Shown here: positions 20,580 through 33,072 of the stretch, piece after piece
How positions within the stretch are numbered: position 1 is the stretch's first letter
Layout of the letters: each line of letters begins with the position of its first letter
Source of the DNA: Oscheius onirici
Taxonomy: Eukaryota > Nematoda > Chromadorea > Rhabditida > Rhabditidae
DNA: 64,000 nt
Direction: 5' to 3'
Assembly: GCA_932521025.1 (NCBI GenBank)
Contig: OW051472.1
Location: 3,906,001-3,970,000 of the forward strand
The notes under the pieces: generated by a model
The model's database searches: none
Told to the model about the DNA's origin: nothing
The model's input: only the letters and a program-made list of their open reading frames with translations
Program-made: the position numbers and the translations under genes

Positions 20580-21425
20580 TTGCAAATATAATTTACCATT
20601 TTTAGACATTTTCTAGGGTTGGAAAGCTATTTTGGTGGCTGTATTCGTTCACAATCGCGTAAATTTCATGGATGCTTGAAAACTTTATTGGCCGCTACCT
20701 CGCTACAAACTGCGCATTTTGTAGAAGAAATGATTTTTGCGCTTTGCGATGTTTTACAAAGTTGTAGAACAGATAAAGAGCTACAAATTTGTAAAACATA
20801 ACTACGTTGAAAAAGTACGCCTTCCGTTTTTAATGTACTTCGCACCGCTTCGCAGCAAGTTTTCGCATTGAAAACGTCGTTTTTAAGCTTAGGTATGTTT
20901 TGCAAAATTGTAGTCCTTGATTTGTTCCCCAACTTTGTAAAACATCATTTGACAAGAAAATCATTTCTTCGGGTTGAAATTGAGGCTATAATTGGGGAGG
21001 TGCATTTGGCTTCGGGAAAACTACGAAAACCGTGACTTGTGAAGCTGTTCTAGTTATTAAAACTTGAAAATACTTGTAAATATCTCATTCTAAACGTCAT
21101 TCTTGACAAATCTGACGAATTTACAGCGAAAAGTTGTCTTTTCAATGGAAGAGCTCTCGGCTACGCCATTTTTTGTTTTTCGTTTTTCGACGTTATCGCT
21201 GAGTTATGGCCGTTTAAATTTTTTTAAATTTTCAACGTTAATAACTCTGCAATAGAATCGAAAATCGAAAAACAAAAAATAGCCATCCTGGGGAATCATG
21301 TCAAGAATCTCCTGTCCAAATTTGAGACAAATCCGTTCAGAAACGGCCGAGTTACCTCGGGGATACTGGCGCGGGGTCGCTATGTCGCGCGCTCTATTGG
21401 CGCCGCGGGCTGTGTCGCCTCAGAA
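20580..21425. repeat. Non-coding repeat block with a partial foldback related to 12945-13202
   Basis: No gene is seen. The block has several copies of words such as AAACATAACTACG, TTTTGCAAAATTGTAG and CAACTTTGTAAAACAT in both orientations, consistent with a foldback MITE. From about 21170 the two sides of TTTAAATTTTTTTAAATTT are partly complementary, and the right side contains CCTGGGGAATCATGTCA and CTGTCCAAATTTGAG, shared with the first foldback element. Confidence 0.55.
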
Positions 21426-21526
21426 ACTACTGTTGCTGGTAGACAAAGCTTCAATGTTAATGGTAGTCTTCGTATATACTCATGTACATAATCCACAGAA
21501 ATAAATACTTTTTTCACAACTACAGA

Positions 21527-21700
21527 ATGGAGCTCGAGACGAGTGTTTCCGAACAGGTAGAGACGCCTACCCGAATACGTCATTCTGCAGTTCTGATAAG
21601 GAATCACGTGGTCGTCCTAAATCAAGCAACACTTGAAGCAGTTGCTCAAGCATACAATGCAATAAAAAAGCACATTAGTATTCATGATATGGATCCGTAA
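21527..21700 (+). CDS. Small open frame, unrecognised
   Basis: A 57-residue frame starts at an ATG placed one base after CAACTACAG, which resembles a splice or trans-splice acceptor. It has no signal peptide, membrane helix or family motif that I recognise. It may be chance. Confidence 0.2.
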   Translation: MELETSVSEQVETPTRIRHSAVLIRNHVVVLNQATLEAVAQAYNAIKKHISIHDMDP

Positions 21701-22046
21701 CTATATGTGGAATGCCTGCCGGATTCCTAGGATAGGCATAGCTGTGAGATGCAAAAAAACAGCTATAAAAGAAACCAAAATCTGTTGGAATACGCTTTGA
21801 CATATCGGCTCAATTCTAAATGCATATTGCGCTCCAGTCTCGAGTTTTCTCCCGAAGGTCATCTGGTCAACTGTTTGACCCCTCTCATTCAGATGTGCTC
21901 GCCCCCTTTTCAATCAATAGGTTCCGTGTTGTTTTGGCAACCCACCCGGAATTGTTTGTCTTTTGTTCAAAACGTAGCTGATAAGTCGTCTTCTGCTTTT
22001 CTTTCTTTTTCTTTTTTCCGTTTCAAAACATAAAAAAGTCCCCGAA

Positions 22047-23077
22047 ATGACAAAAGACGAACAGGAACCGCTGGACTGTAGGATCGACAGGAAAACAACT
22101 ATAGTAAGTGACCTTTCTTGTTTGAACATTCTCTTACGCGAAGACGAAGGGGGATAATCCATTTTCGGTCTTTTTTGGAACAAGGAAACTTTTTGGTTCA
22201 GAAGTCGAAGATGGTCGTTTCGTTTTCTGTTGTATTTTCGACTATAGCCACAATTCTTACGATCGCCTCATCCATCGGATTCGGAGCCCTCTTTCATAAG
22301 GGTCTGTCTGGATTTTCACGACAGGTTCGTTCTTTTTATGTACAAAAATTTTTGATTCAGGTGAATGCGTTTGTCAAAATTGGAGATTTTGGATTTCTCT
22401 CGCTCCAGCTCTTGGTCACTCTCCTGACCTCCGGCTTTGTTTTCTACCTCCTTTTCGTCCACTTATCAGCTGGTTTGATCCTTTCTATTTGCGTTTAACA
22501 AGTCTTTTTCAGTGAAAGTAGTCCGCTGTATTCCCTGTTTCGGATCTCCGTTCATCCTCTTTCTTGCTTCCTGTTCTTCTCAAGTTTTTCTCGTTTTCTG
22601 GGCTCTCATCATGTGTATCGTCTCTTCTGTTACTCTCGGTAAGTCTATTGTTCAGAATTAAGAGGTTTTGCAGTCTACTTCCTCTTCATCGGAGGTATCT
22701 ACTCGTTTTGTGCTCTCATCGACACCCAGTGCTTCGACTTCAAGGTCCTGATTCCGGCAATTGTTAACAAGATCAGTAGTAATGTGAGTTCTGAAAGATT
22801 TTAGAAAGCTAAAGAGAAACTTTTCAGAAGATTGATATGGTGTTCTGTGAGGAAAAGAAAGAACTTCTCTGTGCTGCCACAAACAACCAGATCTGGACCT
22901 TCTTCTTCGCCTTCGTTTGCGCTCTTCTCACATTTGTTGGTACGGAACTGAAAGTTTAAGATTTATCAGTTATGTTTAGGTAGTCTTGCAGTTCAGAGCT
23001 GTGTTGTATACGGTCTGGGTCGAAAGACGACGGGAAGACCAAAGCAAGATATCTATGAGATGCAGAACATCAAGTAA
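22047..23077 (+). CDS. Four-helix membrane protein of unknown function
   Basis: I splice eight exons in frame: ATG at 22047, donor at 22104, then TTTCAG/TTTAG acceptors near 22198, 22360, 22513, 22673, 22828 and 22979, stop at 23077. The product, about 240 residues, has a polar N-terminus, four hydrophobic helices and a larger loop between helices 3 and 4 with several cysteines (CFDFK, then FCEEKKELLCAA). It ends in a short polar tail. This build resembles claudin/tetraspan-like nematode families, but I cannot assign it to one. Confidence 0.7.
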
Positions 23078-23582
23078 TTTCTCCTTTTGTTTAGCTTTTA
23101 CATTTTCTGTACAAAAAGATGTTGAACCGGTAAAATATGTGCCATAAAGATTCTAAAAGCACTGAGGAGATCTTGAACGTCAGGATGCGAAAACACTGTT
23201 CGCGAGATCTTGCTCTCGCTCTTTCGAGGGGATTCCGAAAATTTGCCAATAATCGGCTTGGCGGAAGATGTGTTTCGTATGTATACCAGTATAAGTTGAT
23301 CCCGAGGATACTGACTTGGAAGAGCCGCATTCACAGTGAATACAAAAATCAGGAAAACAAATCTCATGGCCGGCTGATGCCCCACGTGCAGTTTCCCCAA
23401 AAGCTCTCGAACTTGCCGACCAGTTCCGCACACACACAGACTACACTATTTTGTGTTCTTTGTGGTCTCCGTGCCCACACTATTTGCCCCTTATCGTCGC
23501 CTCCTTTTCGCGCTCCCATTCTCATTTTATGTCATCCACTCACATAAACCGAATCACCAACATTGTCTCTCCATTTTCAGGC

Positions 23583-25090
23583 ATGCAAGATGTCCTAGTC
23601 GAAGAGGCTACATCTAGCGAGAGACTGTGTCTCGTTTGTTCAGAGAAAACGAGTGGCTGTCATTTTGGAATTGATGCCTGTCGAGCCTGTTCTGCATTTT
23701 TTCGACGCTCAGTTCTGGAAAACAAAGTCTATCATTGTAGGACGGGAGGAAGCTGTACAATCCATAAATGTGAGTCACTTTGATTGACATCTATTTTTCT
23801 TCAGCAATACGTTGCCTTTGTCGTAAATGTCGACTGAAGAAGTGTCTCGAATCCGGAATGCAACCTTCTGGTCAGTCTTTTTTATTCAAACAAAAAGTAG
23901 ATCAGGTGTCCAAGGCAAACGAGATTCAATCGGTCCGAACAAGAAGGTACAAGAGATTTCTGTCGAGTCCACTTCGGCTTTCTCGGCCGTCTCTCAGCCA
24001 GAACTGCCTTGTCCAGAGGAACCTCTGCTACTGTCGAATATTCTCAAAAACCACACGTAAGTCTGATGACTTGACTAACAAAAGAACCTTGTAGTGAACT
24101 CTGTGCTATACGAAAAGCAACGGAACGAGCCCTCGACCCGGAAAGTTACAAAACTATGGAGACGGGAGGCATCCTGGCTGTAAGTTGGAGTCTTAACATT
24201 GAACTTTAAACTTTAGGGAATGTCCCATGGAACTTCTCGGAGCTGGTCCATTTTCTTCCGATCCCAGATTCCGACAGTTCTCGAATTTGTCACCAAATCC
24301 TTCGAAGAGACCCAAGAACTGGATGAACAAGAGCGAGTAGGTCTATTTATTAACAATGAACATAAAAGTTGCAGTGGATTCTTCTGAAGCCCTTCCTCGT
24401 CTACATCTGGTGGATCGACGCTTGTTTTCGAACTTATAAACGGATTCCGAGGGAACACTTTACCAACTTGTGGGTACTCCCTTCTACGAAAGTACCTCGT
24501 TTAGATGTATGATGTCAGAAACGACCTACTTTGATGTGGAACGATGTGAGGACTGGTTCGAAAAAGATAACCTTCCCACGTTTCTGAAGAAAGACCTGGC
24601 TAAATTTATCAAAAAGGAAATGGGTGCTGACCGACAAAGGTCAACCTTTCTGATGAGTGATATGCAAATGAAGGACATCGAATATGCCGCTCTGTTGGGA
24701 TTGTTGTTCTGGAACTCGAGTGAGTATTTGGTCAAAGAAGGCTAGAGAAAGATTTCAGCGGTGGAAGAATGTTCTGACCGCGTTCACGAAGTTATTCGGA
24801 GGGGAAGAGCTAGGATTTACAACGATTTGGGTGTCTACTACAGGTAAAGAGTCTTTCTTTGAGAAAAAAAGGTCAGATTCCAGACAAAGTAAAGAGTTTC
24901 CATCTTCGGTCAGAATCGGAGAACTGTTGAATATTCAAAGCGCAGTCATGGCAAGCTTCAATCGTCAAAACAAACAGGAAACTGATTTTAGGTCGAGACG
25001 ATTCGCTGTCGAGAAGACCTCGAGATTTTCAACCTCTTCGACGCGTTTGAACAAGATGACTACTTTTATCAAATGATCAGAAATATTTAA
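23583..25090 (+). CDS. Nuclear hormone receptor 1 (nematode supplementary type)
   Basis: Ligand-regulated transcription factor. Exon 1 gives the first zinc finger (CLVCSEKTSGCHFGIDACRAC, with P-box CRACSAFFRR). Exon 2 gives the second finger (CLCRKCRLKKCLESGM). After a hinge of about 45 residues the ligand-binding domain starts at ELCAIRKATERALDPE and includes WSIFFRSQIPT, the CMMSETTYFDVE strand region and LFWNSS. It ends in VETIRCREDLEIFNLFDAF..YQMIRNI. All exons join in frame with 35-45-base introns. The last but one junction, after ...IQSAVM, needs a GC donor (ATG|GCAAGC), an uncommon but real splice type. The downstream gene is a tandem duplicate. Confidence 0.85.
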
Positions 25091-25099
25091 AACATTTTG

Positions 25100-25105
25100 A
25101 ATAAA
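25100..25105 (+). terminator. AATAAA polyadenylation signal of nuclear receptor 1
   Basis: AATAAA begins 10 bases after the stop at 25090. Confidence 0.5.
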
Positions 25106-25117
25106 CCTATGAACTGA

Positions 25118-26699
25118 TTGAGGAACCAGTTCTCTCAGTTCAAACACGGCTGTGACGTTATCTGTCTGTCTCTCTGCCACCCGAATCGATTCTCTTTCGA
25201 TCTACTTTTCCATGAGGTAGTCCGTCTTCTTCTTTATGAGAATAGAATTAGAGTCTGTGTCATCTGCCAAGAAACGACGAAAGGTTCACATTTTGGAGTC
25301 GACTCTTGTCGAGCATGTAGCGAGTTCTTTCGTCGGTCTGTTGTAGACAAAAGGACATATTCTTGTCGACATGGAGGGAATTGTACTATTCATAAATGTA
25401 TTTTTTCTTTTTTTTATGAAAAATAATGTGCAGCTATTCGACGGCTGTGTAGAAAATGTCGTCTCGAAAAGTGCATAGAGTTGGGAATGCAGATTTCGGG
25501 AGTCTATATCACGCAGAAAGAACTGGATAGACTAGATGCGGACAGTCCTGAGGTCTGTTTTTTTTGTTTATTCTTTAGAAACACTTCATAGAACAACATA
25601 GAACATACTCCGAGCAGCAGTCAGCTGCATCTGGAGACAGTTTGGAACAACTACCAGTGAGTCTCTTTGCTCATAAACCGTCGATATTAGAGAGCTTTGT
25701 TCCATTCGCGCAGAGACCGAAAAACGTCTGGATCCGGAAGGTTACAAGACGGCTAATCAGAGCGGAATGCTCAAGGGAATGTACCATGCCACGCCGAAGA
25801 TTTTCAATCTGTTCACCAGAGCACACACTCCGACAGTTGTCGAGTTTGTGGCCAAGTCTATAGTAGGCTACGAGGAATTGAGCAAGGAGGAAAGGGTTTG
25901 TCCGTATTTTTTCAAACGAAGATTTAATTCCCAGGAAATTCTCCTCCGTCCCTTTCTGGTGAGTTCATTTTTCGGATGTTCACAGAAAGCTCTAGATATA
26001 TTTTTGGTGGATGGAGGGATGTCATCGAGTTTACAAGAAAGCTCCCAAAGACCTTTATACCTCTCTGTAAGATTCTTTTCTTTCCCTTCTATGTGTTTTA
26101 TAGTATTCTGGTGACTGACACCTCATACATGGATGTTTCTCGAGAAGACAAGCTCTTCGATAACTCTCAACCTAACGCTATTCCCCCCTACGTGGTCAAC
26201 GATCTCATGAGGTTCAGTCCAGCCCAGAAAATATCAATTGTTCCAGTCTTTTGAAGCAAGAGCTGAGGGCTGACCGTCAAAGATCGACTTTCCTGATGCA
26301 CGAGATGCAAATACGAGACTTTGAAATGATTGCTCTTGCAGAGCTCCTGTTCTGGAACAGCAGTCAGTTTTGGTATTAATTCGAGAACAGATCTAAATTT
26401 CAGCAGTCGAAGGATGTTCAGATATTCTTCATCAGAAAATTCATAAAGGAAGAGGAAGAATCATGATGTCTTTGGAGAAGTACTACGATAGTATCAAGGA
26501 ACCGGAGCCGTTTGTTCGAATGGGATCCATTGTCAACATTCAGAATGCTACTTTTGTAAGTCGAGAGACATGGGGAAGACAAAACTAATGGATTCAGATT
26601 GAAATTTTCCGCTGTCGGGAAGACATGGAGTCCTACAAAATACACGACGCTTTCGAGTCTTTCGACTTTATGTACAAGGTCATAAAAGATGTCGGATAA
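25118..26699 (+). CDS. Nuclear hormone receptor 2 (tandem copy, possibly decaying)
   Basis: A paralogue of the preceding gene with the same exon plan: finger 1 (CVICQETTKGSHFGVDSCRACSEFFRR would run on; key CxxC pairs are present), finger 2 (CRKCRLEKCIELGM), then a ligand-binding domain starting ELCSIRAETEKRLDPE. The end is intact and aligns with receptor 1 (IEIFRCREDMESYKIHDAF..YKVIKDVG, stop at 26699). Three problems appear. No in-frame ATG is found before the first finger. The junction near 25657-25690 needs an unusual acceptor. Frames around 25950-26105 do not join with normal splice sites unless an intron is retained. It may be a young pseudogene, or sequence errors may be present. Confidence 0.65.
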
Positions 26700-26812
26700 A
26701 GATTTGTTCTAACGTGGACCTAGCTCCGGGCCGGGTCGTTCCAGGCCCGGTCCCCAGACTTGGCCGTCGGACCGGGATCGGATCAAAAATGAAGCTGGTC
26801 ATATTATAGTTA

Positions 26813-27688
26813 ATAGCTCTAATCCTCTACTTGTCAAAACTTGTCAGACTTTTCGCTTGATTTTGGACTCATTTGGTCGTCAGTGCTCCAGTCTACTTTT
26901 CCAAAACCACTGTCTCACACTTTAGCTCCTTCTTTCTTTCACCTTTTTCACCATCTGAAAAAACTGAAATCTGAAAAAACTTTCCTTTCGCAGCTTTCTA
27001 CCAACAATTGGTTTCTTTGTTCTCGGTTGACTCTATCCCTTCAAATTTCTTCAATATTTCACATCAACAGCCTGAAAATGGCTAGCAGTAAAAGAATTCG
27101 TGTTCTATGGAGAGACGTTCGTGCAACAACTTTGGAGGACGGACTTCAGTAAATGGGAAACGGAAATAAATGAACAAACCTCGGAACGGAAAAATTCATA
27201 CAGGTGTAGAATAGTTGCAGTAGATTGAAACTTTGGACGGTCTTCTGTCACTTGATCGCCTCTACCAGAATCTGAAAACGGGCGGAAAGCAAGATCAAGC
27301 AATTCAGTAGTTTTAGAGCAAAGCAATTCTTTTTAGAAGTTCTCTCAGTCACCAATCTCCACACACCTTGACGCTTCTCCAGTCTCCAAATGGCCGATTT
27401 GCTAGTCAATCCGAAGAGATCCCTACCGAAACCCGAATCGGCCCTCGAGCGGAAGACTGACGTTTTCGGATCTGAGTTGCTCGGGACACGCACAGATCCT
27501 AGTCAAGGTGAGCGAAAAAGGTGAAAGAAAGAAGGAGCAAAAGTGTGAGACAGTGGTTTTGGAAAAGTAGAAATACCTGCCCTTGAGGTAGAAGAAGACG
27601 TCCGGACAACTGGAGCACTGACGACCAAAAGAGTCCAAAGTCAAGCGAAAAGTTTGACAAGTTTTGACAAGTAGAGGATTAGAGCTAT
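26813..27688. mobile_element. DNA element with ~200-bp terminal inverted repeats
   Basis: Both ends carry ATAGCTCTAATCCTCTACTT in opposite orientation. Homology continues inward for about 200 bases (TTTTGGTCGTCAGTGCTCCAG, CCAAAACCACTGTCTCACAC, CTCCTTCTTTCTTTCACC) with one extra segment in the right arm. The centre has no transposase. Long inverted repeats suggest a Mutator-like or foldback element. I cannot define a target duplication. Confidence 0.7.
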
Positions 27689-28757
27689 AGTGCTTTGCGC
27701 GCCACTTTCAAATTTTGAAATGAAACGCTTTCTCAAGTTCTTCTCTTCTGTCGAGCTTCTAGAGTAAGAACATTCTCCGCTCAACTACTTTAGACCCACA
27801 ACTAAACCGAGACAATATATGCTTCTACAACTCCTTTCATATCAAGTGAATGCCTTCTGAACAGATAAGTTACATGTCTTTATGTATACACACCTTTATT
27901 GACCTGAAAAATGCACGTGTACTTTGCAAAGTAAGGAATCGAATGAGAACACAGAGACTATTGCAGTGTTTACGCACACATAAAAGGTAAAGTATAGAGC
28001 AAATGTGACAAACCGTGTCTTGGGAAAAGCATAAATGAGAGTACCTGAAACACTACCAACATAGGGATAAGAAAGATGTGAGCGACTAGGCAACGATATC
28101 CGAGAGTTAAACGGGGCCCGCCAGCAAATATATTGAAGAAAAGGAGCTCTGAAGAAAGGTCCTTAGTCACAGATAAGGGGCAAGGCGAGAAAAACCTTGG
28201 GGGCGGTCCAAACCCATTTTGAAGAAGATCACACAGACGGGATGCACCCATATGGCCTGAGTCTAGTTTTTAAAAAGAGAACCGGATACAACGTACGGGG
28301 GAACAGTACCGTTGAGAGAGAGGAGCCAAGGACCCGCCATTACCTAATACAAAGAGAGAAAGAGCGAAAGAATGTTGCAGAGCACACTTGCACGCCGTAT
28401 ACAATATAAGGATGGTGAAGATCCGCTTTTGGCAATGGGGGTACCACTTAATATGCTGGACTCAATAATGATACAGGAAATAATCTCTACTCGAACGAAT
28501 CACAATCTTTAAAAAAAGTGGCTTGAGGTTATCGAAATGGACTGGAGAGAACGCGTATTGGTTTAGCAGGGAGAGTTGAATGAGATTGAGAAAGGCTGGA
28601 TAGGCCCGTCGGGAAAGGAGAGAGAGTGTGAGGATCCGCAAAGAACTTAAAGAGAAAGAATCGTCTGCGATATACGATGAGGCAGCACGGGACACGTCAT
28701 TCTGAAAACTCTTTCATTGAATAGAAAATAGAAAGAAACTGACCTAAAGCGTCTAGA
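27689..28757. other. Unassigned region downstream of the AIN gene
   Basis: No gene is supported. Part may be the 3' untranslated region of the minus-strand AIN-like gene, which stops at 28758. Purine-rich plus-strand stretches keep small frames open by chance. Confidence 0.4.
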
Positions 28758-30886
28758 TTATTCTATGAAGGGATAGCGATAGCTGTCGCCACGAGCTCCT
28801 TCCTGATTGGTCATTCCAGAATCAGAAAGGTACGAGTTGATCTTCTTCGACAAAGTTGTGACCTCGATTTTGGCCGTCGTCACGGCGATGATCAGTCGGT
28901 CGTACTCGACTTTCTGCACCTCGTTCATCCAGCGCTGAGGACTTCCACCCTCCGGTTCGCCCTCTGGTCGGACACTTTCCACGAGTTGACTCATCTCCTG
29001 GTCAACACTTTCCAGTTGAGGAATCTTTTCCAGAAGAGCACGAATGTCTTCGAGAACTGTTGGTGGAAGCTGATTCAGTTGAGCATCCCAGCAGGACACG
29101 TCAATGTAGCCCTTCTCACAGGCGTAGCGAAGTTGTTCAGCCTTCTGGGCAGTGTCTCCTCCTACAATTTGTTTCTTTAAAATAGTTTATCAAAAAGAAG
29201 CAAAGGCTATAGTGTTAGAACTAACCAAGACTTCCAGCATTCTGAGCGGGCATGTTACCGCCAGCTCCTGGTGGCTGACCCCAGGCTCCTCCCTCTGGAA
29301 CAAAGGAAGTCGCCTGTTGGTTCGGCAGATTCCAGGGAGCGTCGTTATAGGGAATAGCGGTCATTTCGCCCCATTTACTGCTGGAAGGCATGTCTTCTAA
29401 ATCTAGGGGTCAGCTACTGTCTACCAGCTCATCTTACCGGGCTTCACAGGATTGTTGGGATCGTTCTCGGGCAGTTCTCCCCAGCCAGTAACGACGATCG
29501 AACGTTTGGACGGGAGAGTGAAAGGCAGACGCGTTGTTCCGTCCTCATTCTGAATTCATTCTGTACTACAATTCGAGATAATTTCTACTCTTTTCTGAGG
29601 AACCGGACACTTGGTCAGAGCCTGCTCCAGATCCTCGTCTTCCCCTTCAGGGACCAGCCAGTTCCGAATGGGCCGTTCGTCTAAATCTGTTTCATATAAA
29701 CTTGGCTTGTAGGAGACTTACTGAGTTTCTCCGGATCTCCCCAGTACGAGACTCCGGTGTCACGCTGCCACTTCTTCAGATCGCCATTCGGATCGTGCCA
29801 CATCAGATCATCAGCTCCGGCAATCGGAAACTGTCCCGGTCCTTGAGGCTTGGACGGCATTCCAAATGGAGCAGCCATTTGTCCGTAAGGATTGGAACGC
29901 ATTCCATTCGGTCCTCCTCCCATCTGATCCTGCTTCCACATGTTTCCTCCTGGCGGCATTTGACGCATACCCATCTGAAGATCGAAATTAGTCATTTTGA
30001 ACATGACTCCATACCGGCATGTCAATTGGAGGCGGTACACTCATATCGACTCCTCCGGGATATCCTCCTCGTCCGCCGCCCATTCCACGGTTCATTCCTC
30101 TGCTCCAGCCACCATGTTCAGGCGGTCCCTGTTGTCGAACCGGAGGATACATGTTCCCCGGGTTCCAAGCTCCAGGTGGTCCAACTCTCATCGGAACCTG
30201 CATTCCCATCGGAGGCTGTGGTCCGCCACGTCGGTGCTGTGGCGGCATTCGGAAGTTTCCTCCTCCCATGTTGTTAGGAGGTCCATTCCAAGGCTAAACG
30301 AGTAAATTGTAAACGTGTCCAGCAGTCTCCAACCTGTTGATGTTGCTGTTTCCAGAAACCCTCCTGTTCCTGTTTCATGGGATCACTCCACATTGGCTGC
30401 TGAGATTGACTCGGAACTCCCATCCAGTCGCCTCCAGACGGATCCATCATACCGTTGATTCCGCCGGGAACTGAAACTCACTCATGAGATTGTTTATATC
30501 CAACTCTCACTATGATGGTTGTGCATCGGCTGGAACTGTTGTTGTTCGTGATTCGGATCACTCCAGATCTTTGCAGGGTCAGCGAACTCTCCGGGTCCAC
30601 CCATCGGTGCTCCCCAGGTTCCCTGAACACCGGGACCGGCTATTCCCAAAGCTTCGTTGACATTTTGAGCGAGATTGTTCTCGGGCCAAGGGTTCCTCAT
30701 CTGTTGTGGACTCATATGCCCTCCACCCCATGGCTGGTTGTTACCGGCTGGCATAGGTGCCCAGGGCTGAAAAAAATGCAGAATGAACAAAAGGAAGAAA
30801 AAAGAAACCTGTGGTGTTTCCCCGTGTTGCGACCGCCAGGGGTTTTCGTCGATTTTTATATTCGCGAGACTTCTTTCGAGATCCAT
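28758..30886 (-). CDS. GW182/AIN-like miRISC cofactor
   Basis: AIN-1/AIN-2 bind miRNA Argonautes and recruit deadenylases in P bodies. The start is taken at MDLERSLANIKIDENPWRS (30886), followed by an in-frame splice to PWAPMPAGNNQPWGGG. The protein is rich in Gly, Pro, Met and Gln, with many isolated Trp in GW/WG context (e.g. GTWGAPMGG, KIWSDPNHE, GGWSRGMNRG, GVSYWGDPEKL, TGWGELPEN). These are the Argonaute- and CCR4-NOT-binding features of the family. The C-terminus is a charged helical region (LEDIRALLEKIPQLES...) ending at 28758. About ten exons are separated by 40-60-base introns. AIN-1 and AIN-2 cannot be told apart here. Confidence 0.82.
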
Positions 30887-32253
30887 CACGAGAGTGTGTG
30901 GCGGATCGAAGAACCCTCGCCTGGCGTGTATTCGTTCTGAATTCTTTTCTGACCAAAAGGAAAGACAAAGTTTCAAAAGGCTGGAATCAATGGTGGCGCG
31001 AATGATGACACGTGATATTTGCTGTGGGAAGAGAGATGTTTCGAATGAATGCCGGACAAATGAAACAGATCCGGTGTATTTAGAGGAAATCGAATGTTCT
31101 TTCTCTTCCGACGACTTTCCTCTCAATTTCACTAATTTTCAAAGAGAATAAATGGACTGAGAAAAGCGTGACGGAAAGCACTTTTTCCGTTCCAATTGGG
31201 ATGAAAACACGGTCGAGAGAAATCGATTGTCTCTCCCCCAACAAGAGAGCCGCGTGTCGATTCATGTGAAACCTGTTGCGATTGGCACCGAAAAGTCGAC
31301 ACTATGGCCTAAAGGGTACTGTTTCAGACAGTCTGTTATTTCAAAGATTTTTGACCTTTTTCCTGCTGTGACTGGAGTAGTGATGTCAACGGTTCCAGTT
31401 TTCGACGGTGTTTTCTGGGACCCATTGGGGATGGTCAATATTGATTTTCGCAGATGAACAGGCAAAAACTTAGAGATTCTCGTTCAAGAATTTCAATCTG
31501 GCACTATTTACTCTCCATGGTTATAACAACTTGACTACCAGTACATTTTCGATAATGAAAATGAGAAACTTCTTGAGCGATTCGGGAATACGTCCATAAC
31601 CGAACAAATGATCACTGGCTCTGATCAAGATTTTTTTGGAGCACGTCATTTCGAATGGAAGGCCTAGCAAAACCCGTATCAAAAAGCCGAATGGCGTATT
31701 GAATAGGCTAGGCACAGAAACTCAGTCCCTTGCACAAGATGATCTCATCAAAAAACCCCGAAAATGTTTTTGCCCTCTTTTGAAATATGTCTAGACAAGA
31801 AGTTGAAAATCAAAAGTTGAGGAGCTGATGTACAGAAAGTAGGTGGATCGGTCGTAATGGCTAGAGGTCGGTCGGTCGGCGGCGTCGCACACACCAAGGT
31901 CCCTGCGTCTCTGACTCGCAATCAATACGCGGGCCCAGGCCAGGCGGTCTCACTTATTCCGTGCGCATCGCACAGCAGCCAGCACCCCGACGACAAACAA
32001 GAGGGGCACGCGGCTGGTGCAAAGTGAAGATTCGAGTCCGAAAGAACGTAGGAACGCGCGAGGAAACGAGCACACTCACGAACACACCAAAAGAATCTTT
32101 TGTCCGAGAACGAGACGGAAATATCATCGGAACTTTGTTAAATTTTCCCCAAACAAACAAGCAGAAATGAGCTGAGAAAGTTAGAATTTATACAGCACAG
32201 TAAAAATGACACGTAATACCCGTGAAAATAAATAAAAAGATGTGAAAAAAGCC
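30887..32253. other. Intergenic region, no gene seen
   Basis: It holds the AIN 5' region. A small plus-strand frame at 31227-31457 shows no family signature. Around 31860-32000 the sequence is GC-rich (GGTCGGTCGGTCGGCGGCG) but I see no RNA gene. Confidence 0.4.
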
Positions 32254-33072
32254 TCAATCCAAATACCGATTGGGTATCTTCCCGATGCGACCACCTCGTC
32301 GACTAGCTGAATGATCCAAAGAAAAAGGAACGGCAACGTGTCCTGATCCTCTAGGTCTTCCTCGTTTCCGTAAAGGTTCTCCCGTCGTGTTTCGTCTTCC
32401 GGAGTTGGGCGAGAAGTGTTTGAGATCCTCGTCGTAAAGGTAGTCATCGTCTCTGTGAGCGGAAACTGTCCTTTTCACTGGCATAATTTCTGAAAAGCGT
32501 TGTGAATATTGAATCGAGAAGAGCTTACTTGGTGGCAATTGAGGTGTTCTGGTTGCTATCTGTAAAAGCCCTTGGTTACTTGCGGAAGTTTTTATCCGCG
32601 GCACATGCGGTTCATCTCGTTCTGAACAGTGAAAGTGGAAGGAAAAAAATGAACAAACTTTTTACGAAAGCAGCTTGAGCTTTATCCAACTCAATCAGTT
32701 GTTCCTTCGAGAAGAAACGTTCTCTCAGCTGCATCCAGTTTTTCTGAAGCTCGTTGTCGGCATCTTGGAGCCATTTCGTGTGAGTTCTATGAGCAATATC
32801 GTAAAATCTAGAAGATAATTGTATAAAGGGAAAACAACACAATGTTACCTTGAAGACTTAAATGTGCGGGTTATTTTTCGACCTGCTCCGGATTCTATTA
32901 AAAGCGGTAGAGTCATTGGGAACTTCTCCAGTATTTCTAGACCTTCTTGTCTCTGAATAATGCTTGAACATTAAAAAGAGAAACTCACTTCTGATGCCGC
33001 TTTTGCCATGGCATTGGCTTCGTTGAGAGCTTGCAGAGCTTTCTCGTCAATTGACCAGTAGTCATCGCTCAT
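32254..33072 (-). CDS. TFIIS N-terminal-like / AT-hook nuclear protein
   Basis: The ATG at 33072 (MSDDYWSIDEKALQALNEA) begins a helical region. Its exons encode EGLEILEKFPMTLPLLIES, GAGRKITRTFKSSR and FYDIAHRTHTKWLQ, matching the layout of the TFIIS/elongin/LEDGF N-terminal bundle used by transcription elongation factors. The C-terminal part is basic and contains an AT-hook core (RKRGRPRGSG) that binds the minor groove. It ends NRYLD at 32254. Five exons have short introns. The role is probably in transcription elongation or chromatin; the exact orthologue is not known to me. Confidence 0.65.

Noticed and set aside
27069-27152. Small peptide gene inside the long-inverted-repeat element
   Set aside because: A 27-codon frame within a non-coding element, with no signature.
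31227-31465. Conserved-looking frames on both strands
   Set aside because: No recognised motif and no flanking exon; left as intergenic.
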